DNA of 64,000 nt from Desulfobacter sp. Its GTDB lineage: Bacteria; Desulfobacterota; Desulfobacteria; Desulfobacterales; Desulfobacteraceae. Within the stretch, counting starts at the first letter, position 1; the number at the start of each line of letters is the position of its first letter. Below the pieces are notes generated by a model. It was not told where the DNA came from, made no database searches, and was given only the letters and a program-made list of their open reading frames with translations. The stretch lies in NCBI GenBank assembly GCA_028768525.1, contig CP054837.1, forward strand, positions 3,716,001 to 3,780,000. The letters are read 5' to 3'. This document shows, one piece after another, positions 1-8,741 of the stretch. Made by a program: the position numbers and the translations under genes.

Positions 1-1191
1 GGTGTCGCTGATGTTCAGGATTTGGGCAATGCCCGGCTCAAGCAGGGTGCAGTAAATCATATCCACCCTGCCCCTGGCTGCCCCAAGGCTCCGGATGAGA
101 CAGTCTTCAGCCAGAATCACGGGAGTGTTTTTGCCGCTGAGGTGGGATTCGGCCCTGAACAGGGCGCAGGAAAACAGGGTCAGCTTGGCGTGGTGGGCAA
201 TGAGACTGTTTTCAAATTCAATTCCCTCGAACCGCCAGGTGCAGGTCTCCTCTGTTTCCACCCGTCCCCATATCCGCACCGGTTGGAAGACGGGGCTGTC
301 CAGGCTTTTGTTCCTGAAGATCCGGACCGGTTCGGGTGCCTCAACCTTGGGTGGGATTTCTTCTATGTACCGGTGGAATCTGCTGTCTGCCCCATGACGC
401 CGCTGCCATTGTACCCGCACGGCATCCGGGCTGAAAAAACCGTCCGGGGGGGGCAGGTGTAGCAGCAGCCGCCTGGGGTGACAATGTCCCTGGCCCGGCC
501 CGGGGGGCCTTAGGTCCGGGGTGCGGCGGCTTGTGTCGTCAAACCCCCCCGGGTGGATGGGACGGCCCTGGGGGGAGGCCTGGCGCCAGGTGGTCTCCTT
601 TCCGTCAAACCGGGTGGATTTCGAGCCGGGTGTTTTCCTGTCCGCCGGCACCGCGCCGGAGCAGGATCTCATATCCACGGTGGCTGAGGGCAGGGCCGGG
701 TGGCGGGCCGCCATGGGGGGAATGGCCATGGCCGGTTCATTATCGTATCCAAAGGCCCGGGCCGGCACCAGTTGCTGGCCCATGCGGGGGGTTGTGGCCA
801 CCCGCTGCCAGCCTTCCTGGATCTCCGCCTCCATCTGCCCCACGGATTCGGCAATGGACTCAATGCAGGCAAGGGTGCCCTTGGACTGCCGCCAGCGCAC
901 CGCATTGCTGATTTCCTCCCGCTGCCCTGCCGGGTGGGGGGAGACCGGCCGGACATCCATGAGATCGGCAAAATAGGGGAGAAGCCAGTCCTGGCAGGGC
1001 GGGCCGCAGTCCGTGGCATTGTCCGGAAATGAATCGGCCAGCCGCTGTTCCAGGGTGGCGTATAAACGGTCCAGAAGGTATCCGAATCCGTTGAGGTATT
1101 TTTTCAGGTCGCCATTGTCCCGGTCCCGGTAGACCTGGGGCAGGCTCAGGTAGAGCTGTTCTGCCATGGATATGGTTTTCTTTTCTGTCAT
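1..1191 (-). CDS. eCIS tail protein I-like baseplate protein (partial)
   Basis: The reading frame is open from an ATG at 1191 to the left edge (397 codons), so the C-terminus is missing. The N-terminal 110 residues (AEQLYLSLPQVYRDRD, then a region with PCQDWLLPYFADLMDV and a segment around WRQSKGTLACIESIAE) match the phage P2 gpI-type tail protein domain that lies at the baseplate periphery of contractile injection systems. The middle is Pro/Arg rich, and the distal part looks like beta-rich, adhesin-type sequence. It begins 5 bases after the stop of the baseplate gene upstream, as the last visible gene of the operon. The family call rests on motif recognition and operon position. The function of the C-terminal part is unknown. 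Confidence 0.7.
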   Translation of the reverse strand, partial: MTEKKTISMAEQLYLSLPQVYRDRDNGDLKKYLNGFGYLLDRLYATLEQRLADSFPDNATDCGPPCQDWLLPYFADLMDVRPVSPHPAGQREEISNAVRWRQSKGTLACIESIAESVGQMEAEIQEGWQRVATTPRMGQQLVPARAFGYDNEPAMAIPPMAARHPALPSATVDMRSCSGAVPADRKTPGSKSTRFDGKETTWRQASPQGRPIHPGGFDDTSRRTPDLRPPGPGQGHCHPRRLLLHLPPPDGFFSPDAVRVQWQRRHGADSRFHRYIEEIPPKVEAPEPVRIFRNKSLDSPVFQPVRIWGRVETEETCTWRFEGIEFENSLIAHHAKLTLFSCALFRAESHLSGKNTPVILAEDCLIRSLGAARGRVDMIYCTLLEPGIAQILNISDT

Positions 1192-1195
1192 GGTG

Positions 1196-3964
1196 TCATC
1201 CTGTATAGGCGGTTGCCATCACGCTGATATCCGGGGTGCCTTTAATATAGACCACCTGGTCTGCCATGGGGTGGAGGCTTTTTATCCCGTCTCCGTTTCT
1301 CCCGTAATTCGCCATTCCTGAAATTGATGCAGAGCTGCCGGTTTCGTCCCTGACCTCCCCCATGGTGCACAGGGAATTTTCAACCCCGGTGACGGCTTCC
1401 ACAATTTTAAAAAGATCGCTGCGGTGAAACGGGGTCCCCAGGGCTCTGTTTTTCAGGCAGAAGGCCTCTGCCACTGCTGCGGCCACCTGGGATTTGACCC
1501 TTTCCGGCTCAAAGGCGGTTTCCCTGACCTGGATTGAAATACTGATTTTCGGGTTCAGGGACCTGAACCCAAGGATTTCAATGGAGACGCCGGGAAGGGC
1601 CGCCCGGGAGAGGCGGGCGGTGAGCTGCTCTTTGAGGCCGGCGGTGAGGGGCGCACCCCGGGCCGGGACCAGGGTGACGGCGATCCGTTCCTTGCGGCCG
1701 TACCCCGGGGCTTTCCTGAATGCCCGGGCCTGCCATACACTGGCATGTTCCGCGGCCAGCCGGGAAAAGTCGTTGAGGGAGACCGCCCGGCCCATGGAAA
1801 CCAGCCACCGGCCGGTGGCCGCTTTGAGGGAAATGGCATCCGGCGGGCGGTTCCCTCCGGATGCCGGGGCCGGCTGGGTAAAGCCTTCCACCAGGGGATG
1901 GGGGGTGACTGCCCTGGCAAGGGCCCCCGGGGGCAGGTTGCCGCCAGGGCCGTTGCCGGTGCGGACGGTGGCCCGGACATTATTGGTGCCCGTGGGCAGG
2001 CGCCGCCCGTTTTTTCCATCCCCAAAGAGTATCCGGGCCTCGCCCTGCTCACCGGTCACCACCCTGAAGTGGTGGTCTTCGGGGGAGGATGCGTTGAGGT
2101 CCGGCCGCTGCTGCCAGATCCTTCCGTTCACCTTTATCTCTATGTCCGCCCGTACCCCGGGGGGCATGGACGGGTCCGGTACAAAGGAAATCTCCTTTGC
2201 CTTGAGGGGGAACTGCTGGCCGGACAGGGCCGCGTTGCCGCTGCCCAGGATTTTTTCCGGCCGGGTCTCCCCGTGGCCGGCGGTGACAAGATTGGCGTAA
2301 ATCACCGTCCGGCCGATGATGAAGGGGGTGCCCCCCGAATCGTCCGCAGGGGGCAGGGGGGGATCCAGGGTGATGGTGTTTTTGTTCCTGTTTATTTTTG
2401 TCACCGTTGCCAGGTGGTGGGCTGCCCCGCATACCGCCGCGATCCTCATCCCCGGCCCGAGTCGGTCCGGCAGGGAAGACAGGGCGATATCATCCCCGCT
2501 TTTCAGGGCATCCGGATTGATATTATGGTTCCGGGGCCTCAGGTCGGATGCGAACTGCACGTGCACCTCCAGGACTTTTTCATCAGGGCTGCTGTCAAGG
2601 GTAATCCGCGTGGTTTTCGCCCCCTGGTCGATCCGGTCAATGCGGACGGGATGCCATTGGGTTTCCCCCCGGCAGAGCAGCCACTGGTATCGGGCCAGCC
2701 CTTTGACCTGCCCCGTGAATTCAAGGGTGCCGTCCCCGGGGGCAGAGGCCTTTACCCTGGCCAGGACAGGGGCCCTGTCCGGCAGGTAATAGGCCCGGGC
2801 GGTACCGGTGCTCACCTTTTCACGGATGACCCTTCCGCCGCGTGTTTCTTTGGCCGTGGCCGCCGGGGTGAGATTTTCATCCCACACCGTCCGGGCCAGC
2901 CGCTGTGATGCCGGAGGAACGATAATCGCCTCGGACACAGCGCCTTTGAACTCTGCGGCCTGCCTTTCCGCCGCCGCCGTGATGTGGAGGACCGCTTTGG
3001 CCGGGGGCCGCAAACCGCCTTTAAATGTAATCCTGTCTCCGTCTGCGGTCTCAACTTCTCCGGCCTGCCAGGTGTTGCCGGCCTGCCAGGCCAGGACCGT
3101 GCCCGTTGCCAGGCCGGCCGGCCGGTCAATGGTGAGGGTGCCGGGGCCTGAGGTCTTGAGGGCGATAATTTGCCTGGGGGCTGCCAGCAGCGCCATCCGG
3201 TCCATGGGCCCGCTTTTAGGAGCATTCACCCCCTCCAGCATTAGGGTGTTGCCGGCGGCCCCTGCAATCTCGACGGCTATGGCGGCGAAATCCGGGTCTC
3301 CGGGATTTCCCCTGAGAAGAATGCCCCGGGTGCCGGCCGCCGGTGCCGTGGCCTTGTCCGGGAGGGGGAATGTCGCGCCGCTAAGGGGGGTGCTGTTTTC
3401 CCTGCGGCCTTTGGGATAGAGCCGGTTCAGTTCCCAGTGGATTTCAACGGGATCAAGGGTTTCGAAAATAACCGGGGGGCTGCCGTCCACGGGGGCGGTT
3501 TTTACCTGCCATCCCGCCGGTACAATGCCTGATTTTTCCGGCTTTGCCATGAGGGCCAGGGGGGTGGATGCCGAGGCCGGAGGCGCCGGCATGGTGCCGG
3601 CCATGGCCGCCAGCCGCCCTAGGTTTTCCCATTGGGTGGCCGTGCGGATAAAGCCTTCATTGGCATAGGCATTGAGGTGGGCCAGGGTGACATGGAGGCT
3701 CCTGGAAAAGGTCCGCATGATTTCCCATGCATAATCCCTGGGGGCGTCCCGGTACTGGGCCAGCAGCCGCAGGTTTTTCTCCTTCAGGGTTTCATCTGCC
3801 GGTATATCGGCGGCCAGCCAGCCCGGGGGGGCGCCTTCCTTTGAAAATTCTTCCGCCATGGCCAGGCGGAGGGCTTCCAGAAGGGTGGCGGCATTGTCGT
3901 CCACATAGTCGAACCGGGAAAGGCCGGCCCTGTTCCACCGGGTGAAATCCTTGGGTCGGCTCAT
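1196..3964 (-). CDS. eCIS baseplate assembly protein (large, gpJ/gp6-like)
   Basis: A protein of 922 residues starting MSRPKDFTRWNRAGLSRF. A longer in-frame start exists at 4081, but the ATG at 3964 overlaps the upstream stop by four bases (ATGA), which indicates translational coupling. The C-terminal third carries the baseplate J signature: an FGDGKNGRRLPTGTNNVRATVRTGNGPGGNLPPGA segment split by small insertions, then AVSLNDFSRLAAEHASVWQA. This is typical of the 'putative baseplate assembly protein' family that forms the wedge of eCIS particles such as Afp and PVC. The central 500 residues are rich in beta-type sequence. It sits between the second baseplate protein and the tail-I-like protein. 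Confidence 0.85.
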   Translation of the reverse strand: MSRPKDFTRWNRAGLSRFDYVDDNAATLLEALRLAMAEEFSKEGAPPGWLAADIPADETLKEKNLRLLAQYRDAPRDYAWEIMRTFSRSLHVTLAHLNAYANEGFIRTATQWENLGRLAAMAGTMPAPPASASTPLALMAKPEKSGIVPAGWQVKTAPVDGSPPVIFETLDPVEIHWELNRLYPKGRRENSTPLSGATFPLPDKATAPAAGTRGILLRGNPGDPDFAAIAVEIAGAAGNTLMLEGVNAPKSGPMDRMALLAAPRQIIALKTSGPGTLTIDRPAGLATGTVLAWQAGNTWQAGEVETADGDRITFKGGLRPPAKAVLHITAAAERQAAEFKGAVSEAIIVPPASQRLARTVWDENLTPAATAKETRGGRVIREKVSTGTARAYYLPDRAPVLARVKASAPGDGTLEFTGQVKGLARYQWLLCRGETQWHPVRIDRIDQGAKTTRITLDSSPDEKVLEVHVQFASDLRPRNHNINPDALKSGDDIALSSLPDRLGPGMRIAAVCGAAHHLATVTKINRNKNTITLDPPLPPADDSGGTPFIIGRTVIYANLVTAGHGETRPEKILGSGNAALSGQQFPLKAKEISFVPDPSMPPGVRADIEIKVNGRIWQQRPDLNASSPEDHHFRVVTGEQGEARILFGDGKNGRRLPTGTNNVRATVRTGNGPGGNLPPGALARAVTPHPLVEGFTQPAPASGGNRPPDAISLKAATGRWLVSMGRAVSLNDFSRLAAEHASVWQARAFRKAPGYGRKERIAVTLVPARGAPLTAGLKEQLTARLSRAALPGVSIEILGFRSLNPKISISIQVRETAFEPERVKSQVAAAVAEAFCLKNRALGTPFHRSDLFKIVEAVTGVENSLCTMGEVRDETGSSASISGMANYGRNGDGIKSLHPMADQVVYIKGTPDISVMATAYTG

Positions 3965-5184
3965 CCTTTTTTCCCTCCGTTGATGGTCAGGGTATAATAT
4001 CCTTGTTGCGGCCGGCCCGGGGCATTGTCGCAGACAGCGGTCTCCAGGTCGCTGAGGACGATGGTGCCGGAGCCTGCGCAATCCGGCCAGCCCTTGCCCA
4101 CCCGCTTGAACCGGTTGAGGCAGACGGTTTCAACCCCCTCAATGGCCAACAGGGCCTGGAAGATATCACCGGCATGGAGGTCCTCTCCGAATCCCCGTCT
4201 GCCCGGGGCGAAAAAGCCGCCCGCCTCACTGCCCAGAATCCGGGAGGCGGCATGGCGGATTTCGGACTGAAAATAGGCCGGGCCGATGCCCAGGGAGACG
4301 GCCATGGCAATGCCCACGGGCAGGGCATCCTCCAGCACCGTCTCCTGTCCGGCCATGCGGTACCGGTTCACATAGGCCTGGAGCAGGGCTCTGATGGTGG
4401 GCTGCTCCAGGTCCAGGTCCCAGGGGCCAAGACCCCGGGTGAGGTTAAACTCCTCAACATCGGTTCTGATCTGCTGGATGTGTTCCCTGAGCCGGTCTGC
4501 CCCGTCATTGTCCAGCCCGTCAAAAGGGATATCCCCGAGGGTCTGGTCCAGCAGCAGGTGGTGGCGGCAGATCACAGCCGCCCGGACCGTTTGCCAGGAA
4601 CCGTTCCACACGCTCCGGGCCGAGGCATAGAGGACCAGGGGGTGGGCTTCCAGTCCCAGGGCATAATCTTTTTCGGTGACCATCCGTTTCTGGCGGTTCA
4701 GGGCTGCCGGGCCTGACTGGCGGGCCTGGTCCATGAGGTGGGGGTGGGCCTGCCAGTCAATGTCCAGTTTCTCCGCGGCGGTTTTCCCATGGGGCAGGTG
4801 GGGCGGGTCATCCTGGTATCCGCCCCGGGTGACGGCGTCGTACCCCATCATGGCCAGCAGCCGGCGGACCGATGCCGGCTGCCGGGCCGTTTCCAGAAAC
4901 GCCTCCCCTGCCACCCGGTCCATCATGTCCGATAGCTGGTCCAGGGCCGAGGACAGGACTTCCACCAGCACCACCTCCATGTCCGCCGGGGTCCACCGGG
5001 CCCGCTGGGGAAACCGGGCCATAAGCTCTTCCATCATGAAAAGCCTGAACCCGTCGTAGTCCCGGAGCAGCCAGTCGAAATCGTCCCCGATTTCCGGCAG
5101 GGGGGCGGGCAGTCCGGCCCTGCGCCTGCCGCAGTCCGGGCAGTTTTCTTCAAAATCCAGGTGAATTTGCGGTGTGTCTGCCAT
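3961..5184 (-). CDS. eCIS baseplate wedge protein (second gp6-like subunit)
   Basis: A protein of 407 residues. The N-terminus has a CPDCGRR motif (residues 15-21), followed by a conserved segment with LLRDYDGFRLFMMEELMARFPQ and a helical region typical of the shorter baseplate partner found beside the large J-like protein in eCIS loci. A later segment (RMVTEKDYALGLEAHPLVLYASAR) resembles the baseplate J core. It probably pairs with the large baseplate protein downstream, which it overlaps by four bases. The name is inferred from motif and gene order; the exact T4/Afp equivalent (Afp11 or Afp12) is uncertain. Confidence 0.75.
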   Translation of the reverse strand: MADTPQIHLDFEENCPDCGRRRAGLPAPLPEIGDDFDWLLRDYDGFRLFMMEELMARFPQRARWTPADMEVVLVEVLSSALDQLSDMMDRVAGEAFLETARQPASVRRLLAMMGYDAVTRGGYQDDPPHLPHGKTAAEKLDIDWQAHPHLMDQARQSGPAALNRQKRMVTEKDYALGLEAHPLVLYASARSVWNGSWQTVRAAVICRHHLLLDQTLGDIPFDGLDNDGADRLREHIQQIRTDVEEFNLTRGLGPWDLDLEQPTIRALLQAYVNRYRMAGQETVLEDALPVGIAMAVSLGIGPAYFQSEIRHAASRILGSEAGGFFAPGRRGFGEDLHAGDIFQALLAIEGVETVCLNRFKRVGKGWPDCAGSGTIVLSDLETAVCDNAPGRPQQGYYTLTINGGKKG

Positions 5185-5194
5185 AATACCTCTG

Positions 5195-5578
5195 TCAGGG
5201 ATGGGGTACCCGCAGCTCCTGCCGCTGGGGATGGTTCAGGGCCGCCAGGGTATATTCCACAATGATTAAAATCTCCGCTTCCTTTCCCTCCACCCTTACG
5301 TCCAGGGTTTTGGGGTCCACTTCTCCCTTCAATGCCTCGGCCAGGGAGGCGTAAAGCCTTTTTTGGGTGAGTTCCCATATCCCCGTGCTGTTGGGCTCGA
5401 ACAGAAGCCGGTTGATGCCGGCCCCGAATTCCGGGCGGAAGAGCCGTTCCCTTGGGCTGGTAAAGAGCACCTGCTCGATCTGCTCCCTGATATGGCCGCT
5501 TCGTTTGCTGCGGGCCGCCCCCGTATCCGTGATGCAAAAGGGGAAGGACATGTATTCAACGCTGTCCAGCCGTTTCAT
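5195..5578 (-). CDS. gp25/GPW-like baseplate protein
   Basis: A protein of 127 residues with the gp25 lysozyme-like baseplate fold signature: REQIEQVLFTSPRERLFRPEFG, then INRLLFEPNSTG. In T4 and the eCIS family (Afp9) this small protein connects baseplate wedge and sheath. The ATG overlaps the TGA of the spike gene upstream (ATGA). Length is normal for the family. Confidence 0.9.
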   Translation of the reverse strand: MKRLDSVEYMSFPFCITDTGAARSKRSGHIREQIEQVLFTSPRERLFRPEFGAGINRLLFEPNSTGIWELTQKRLYASLAEALKGEVDPKTLDVRVEGKEAEILIIVEYTLAALNHPQRQELRVPHP

Positions 5579-6348
5579 ATGGATGTCACCCCCATGGACA
5601 TGGCCGCCGTTTCCCCTGCCGGGACCGGCGGGGTGGTGGGGGAGCCGGGCAGGGTGCTGGTGTGGGTGTGGGCCATATACAGGGGCAGAAAGGTATTCCC
5701 CTTGATCACCGGCTCGCCGGCCCCGTCCCCCAGCATGACCTGGGTGGCTTTCAGTTCAATGGTTGTCCCCTCAATGGTGATGCCGGCAGCCGAGGTTTCC
5801 ATTTTGTTGCCGTTGCCGTCCTCTATTTTAAATTGACCTCCCCGGGCATCCAGGGTGATGGTGTTGCCGCCGGCGTCGGCCAGGGATATGGACCCGTTTT
5901 CATCAATTTCGATTGTTGCATCGGCACGGTGGTGAATAATGATTTTTTCCGCGCCGTCGGCATCGTCGAACTGGAGGCGGTGGCCGGCCGGGGTTTTAAA
6001 TACCCTGGTGGTGGGTGGGGCCTGTGCCGCTTCTTCAGGCGGATCCGCCCCCTGCCAGAAGGTGCCGGTCCAGATGGGATGATGGAGGTCGCCGGCCTCA
6101 AACTCCACCCAGACCCGGGCATCCAATTCAGGGAGGCTGAAGCTGCCCTGGTCTGCAAGGCCGCCGAAGGGCAGGCAGGGCAGGGCCCAGCCCGTTTCCG
6201 TCTCCCCCAGAAGTGCGGGGACGCGCACCCGCAGCCGTCCTAGATTCTCCGGATCATTATTGTCCGTGACCACCCCCCTGTATTTTCCGTAATACCGGGA
6301 TCGGGCGGTGCCGGCCCTTTGGGTCAATTCCTGGGGTTCTGTGGGCAT
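5575..6348 (-). CDS. baseplate spike protein, gpV/VgrG-like OB-fold
   Basis: A protein of 257 residues. Residues 15-110 contain the gpV/gp5 OB-fold signature (YYGKYRGVVTDNNDPENLGR, then VRVPALLGETETGWALPC and the acidic WVEFEAGDLHHPIWTG segment). The remainder (ITLDARGGQFKIEDGNGNKM and following) resembles the repetitive beta-helix of spike proteins. It forms the central spike under the inner tube and probably works with the late-control D-like protein encoded just upstream; together they correspond to VgrG. No PAAR tip gene is visible in the window. Confidence 0.85.
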   Translation of the reverse strand: MPTEPQELTQRAGTARSRYYGKYRGVVTDNNDPENLGRLRVRVPALLGETETGWALPCLPFGGLADQGSFSLPELDARVWVEFEAGDLHHPIWTGTFWQGADPPEEAAQAPPTTRVFKTPAGHRLQFDDADGAEKIIIHHRADATIEIDENGSISLADAGGNTITLDARGGQFKIEDGNGNKMETSAAGITIEGTTIELKATQVMLGDGAGEPVIKGNTFLPLYMAHTHTSTLPGSPTTPPVPAGETAAMSMGVTSI

Positions 6349-6373
6349 ATGGGGTTAATCTCCTTATATCAGA

Positions 6374-7498
6374 TTATATCAATGCCCCAAGGGGGCTTTG
6401 GGTGTGGACCAGGGTGGAACCGTATGCATTTTTCAGCAGGACAAATTCCTGGGAATATCCCCCGGGGCTGAAATGGTGGGTGACCCGGTCCACATAATAG
6501 GCCCCGCCGTAGCGTTCCCCTAAACCGTCCACCTGCACCGTCCGGCCCGGGACAAGCACATGGCCGTACCGGGATCCGTCCAGCTCCCCCTGTCCCTCTA
6601 TCTTCATGGCGTTTTCATTGGCTTTTCCCCGGGCCCGGGCCCGCAGTTCCTCCAAAGAGGTGCCGGCCTCCCTGTCCATTTTCCATATAAAGGGGGCAAG
6701 GCCGGCATTGGTGCTTTGGGCCGGGGTGTCTCCCAGCAGGGGCAGGTCCGGCATGACGGTTTCACTCACAACAGCGGCCCGGTCGGGGTCGGGGAATTCA
6801 AGGCCCACCCCGTCGGGGAGGTGGCCGTTGTCCGACAGCATCATCCGCCGGCAGCAGGTGTCCGGGCCGGCATAGACGAAAATGGTGGCCTGGGGCTCCC
6901 CGTCCAGCCGCATGGGGCCGAAGTAGATTTCCCCCTGGGTGATGAAGAATTCAAATCCGTTGGCCGCGGCCCGTTCCCGTAAAAACCGGTTGTCCGTGGT
7001 GTTCTGGAGCAGGGTGAGGCCGGTCTGGCCCGGGCTGCTCTCCGGGGAAACCGAAAGGTCGTGACGTGAGGCGATGTCATTGAGGATGGCCATATCCCCC
7101 GTGGGACTGTCCGCCCCCCATTCCCGTCTCACCTGCTCCCTGTCCATTTTCAGGGATTCGTCAATGCATTGAACCGTCACCCGGCTTTCCCCGGCGTTTT
7201 CCGGATAGTCTGCAGAGATGCTGCGGATGAGGCCGCGCATGACCTCTTCTTCGTAACTGCCGAACCGGGCCCGGATGAGGATGGGCTGCCAGGGAGCCAG
7301 AAGTCCCTGGTCCTGGACCGGCCAGCTTCCCTGCTCATCCCTGGACGAGGCCAGGGTGAGGGTGGCCACCGAAGGGGTCAGCCTGCCGGTCTCCACCACC
7401 ACCTCGGTGAGGGCCGGGTAAAGGCCGGTGGTTTCGGCCCGGTCATCTCCCAGGTAGATCTTTACCGCTGCCGGATCTCTTATGGGGAGGGGGGGCAT
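6374..7498 (-). CDS. phage late control D-like hub protein
   Basis: A protein of 374 residues resembling phage gpD / VgrG N-terminal hub proteins. The fold is indicated by the beta-rich LTLASSRDEQGSWPVQDQGL region, the FLRERAAANGFEFFITQGE segment (typical gpD sequence around residue 180), and VPGRTVQVDGLGERYGGAYYVDRVTHHF near the C-terminus. In contractile systems this protein forms the trimeric hub that adapts the sixfold tube to the threefold spike. It lies directly upstream of the spike gene, as expected. Confidence 0.85.
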   Translation of the reverse strand: MPPLPIRDPAAVKIYLGDDRAETTGLYPALTEVVVETGRLTPSVATLTLASSRDEQGSWPVQDQGLLAPWQPILIRARFGSYEEEVMRGLIRSISADYPENAGESRVTVQCIDESLKMDREQVRREWGADSPTGDMAILNDIASRHDLSVSPESSPGQTGLTLLQNTTDNRFLRERAAANGFEFFITQGEIYFGPMRLDGEPQATIFVYAGPDTCCRRMMLSDNGHLPDGVGLEFPDPDRAAVVSETVMPDLPLLGDTPAQSTNAGLAPFIWKMDREAGTSLEELRARARGKANENAMKIEGQGELDGSRYGHVLVPGRTVQVDGLGERYGGAYYVDRVTHHFSPGGYSQEFVLLKNAYGSTLVHTQSPLGALI

Positions 7499-7501
7499 GG
7501 C

Positions 7502-7789
7502 TTAGTCCTTTGCCTTGGGAATTGCCAGGCTGCCCCCGGCCATTTCCGGGGCCACCATGAGACCGGCGAAAATGAATTCCGGGTTGGCATCGGCGATCCG
7601 CCACCACAGCCTGGCGTCGTTGTAATAATAGGCAGCCAGAAGGTCCAGCCGGTCTCCCTGCCGGACAATGTGCTCGATAATGCCCGGCGGGGTGGACACC
7701 GGCCTGGGGCGGACACCCGGGAAAAAAGACTGGGTATTGCCCGGGGAGAAGCCCTGGGCATTGCCGTACCTTGAATGGTTTAAAAACAT
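7502..7789 (-). CDS. LysM-domain tail protein X-like subunit
   Basis: A protein of 95 residues. Residues 38-90 form a LysM motif (HIVRQGDRLDLLAAYYYND, then a WRIADANPEF segment and IPKAKD). In eCIS and phage tails, LysM-type gpX proteins sit at the hub-tube junction. In Afp7 the LysM part is fused to the tube-initiator domain; here the two are separate genes that overlap by one base (shared position 7789). Confidence 0.85.
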   Translation of the reverse strand: MFLNHSRYGNAQGFSPGNTQSFFPGVRPRPVSTPPGIIEHIVRQGDRLDLLAAYYYNDARLWWRIADANPEFIFAGLMVAPEMAGGSLAIPKAKD

Positions 7790-8433
7790 CAGATCATCCC
7801 TCCTGTGGGCGGTATATTACCGGGAATGTAGCGCCGGGCGCTGCCCTGCTGCCTGGATTTTTCGGCGGTGAAAAAGGGGTTGCGGCTCTCGATGACCTTC
7901 ATCCCCAGGGAAACCGTGGCCCGGTAGGGAATGAGGGTGGGCAGATGGGCCGCCTCTTCGATGCGGACACTGGTGAGGAAGACGGGCAGGGCCTGCCCCC
8001 CCCAGATAAAGAGAAAGACCGAGGCAAAGGTGTCCCTGGAAAATCCGCTGTCCTCCCCCTGGCCCAGGCTGGCCAGGGTCTGCTGGCCGCCGGGGCCCTG
8101 GACCTTGGGTTCCACCATGGACCGCAGGGTGTCCAGTTCCGGGGCGATGCCGAATTGTGCGGCTGTGGGGTCTCCGGCATTCATCCGGTCCGTGGCGTCC
8201 AGGAGGATGTCCACGGAAAAGGTTTCGGCGTTCACCGTCACCCCCTGGGAAATCCTGGGGGTTTCCGAGGCATTTTGAAAATCGTAGCCCCCGGGATTGC
8301 CCGGTGTCTCGTTTTCGGGGAAGCTGATTTCACGGCTTCTGGAAATGGTCTGGGGATTGAATTCAAAGCCCAGGGCCAGCCTCGGGGTGTTGGCCGTGTA
8401 TTCCACCAGTTGTCCCTTAACCACCCGTATCAT
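7789..8433 (-). CDS. contractile injection system tube-initiator protein (CIS_tube/Afp7 N-domain)
   Basis: A protein of 214 residues. It opens with a beta-rich segment (VEYTANTPRLALGFEFNP, then ISRSREISFPEN) typical of the CIS tube domain, which caps the hub and nucleates the inner tube in eCIS particles. A flexible middle (about residues 105-135) precedes a C-terminal beta region ending in VSLGMKVIESRNPFF. It is placed between the AAA ATPase/small protein pair and the LysM protein. The assignment rests on motif and gene order. Confidence 0.75.
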   Translation of the reverse strand: MIRVVKGQLVEYTANTPRLALGFEFNPQTISRSREISFPENETPGNPGGYDFQNASETPRISQGVTVNAETFSVDILLDATDRMNAGDPTAAQFGIAPELDTLRSMVEPKVQGPGGQQTLASLGQGEDSGFSRDTFASVFLFIWGGQALPVFLTSVRIEEAAHLPTLIPYRATVSLGMKVIESRNPFFTAEKSRQQGSARRYIPGNIPPTGGMI

Positions 8434-8741
8434 CTGTTTTCCTCCGTGGCATTTCCCCCTGGCCGGGTTATCTGATGATGAACGGCACGGCCCAGGGCCA
8501 TTGCAATGCCCTTGGCAATTTTTTTGTCGCTGTCCCCGGCCCGGACGGTAAATCCCGGGAGGGTGAGGCCGGGAATAACCAGGGTGTTGCCGGGGGGCAT
8601 CTGCCCCAATTGATGGGGCAGGTCCCTAATGACCTGTTTCAGGGCCCGGTCCAGTTCCCGGGAAATATTGGGGGCCCGGGATTTGAGCCGGGCCGGCAGA
8701 TGGATGTCCATCCGGCCGATATCAATGTGGACGGCTGCCAT
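8430..8741 (-). CDS. small eCIS-cluster protein of unknown function
   Basis: A protein of 103 residues from the ATG at 8741. This start has a GGAG nine bases upstream and overlaps the end of the ATPase gene; a start 15 bases earlier at 8756 is also possible. The sequence begins MAAVHIDIGRMDIHLPARL, has a helical ISRELDRALKQVIRDLPHQL segment, and no membrane segment. Homologues of this kind occur in eCIS loci beside the tube-initiator gene, but I do not recognise a named family. It overlaps the next gene by four bases, so it is translationally coupled. Confidence 0.6.
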   Translation of the reverse strand: MAAVHIDIGRMDIHLPARLKSRAPNISRELDRALKQVIRDLPHQLGQMPPGNTLVIPGLTLPGFTVRAGDSDKKIAKGIAMALGRAVHHQITRPGGNATEENR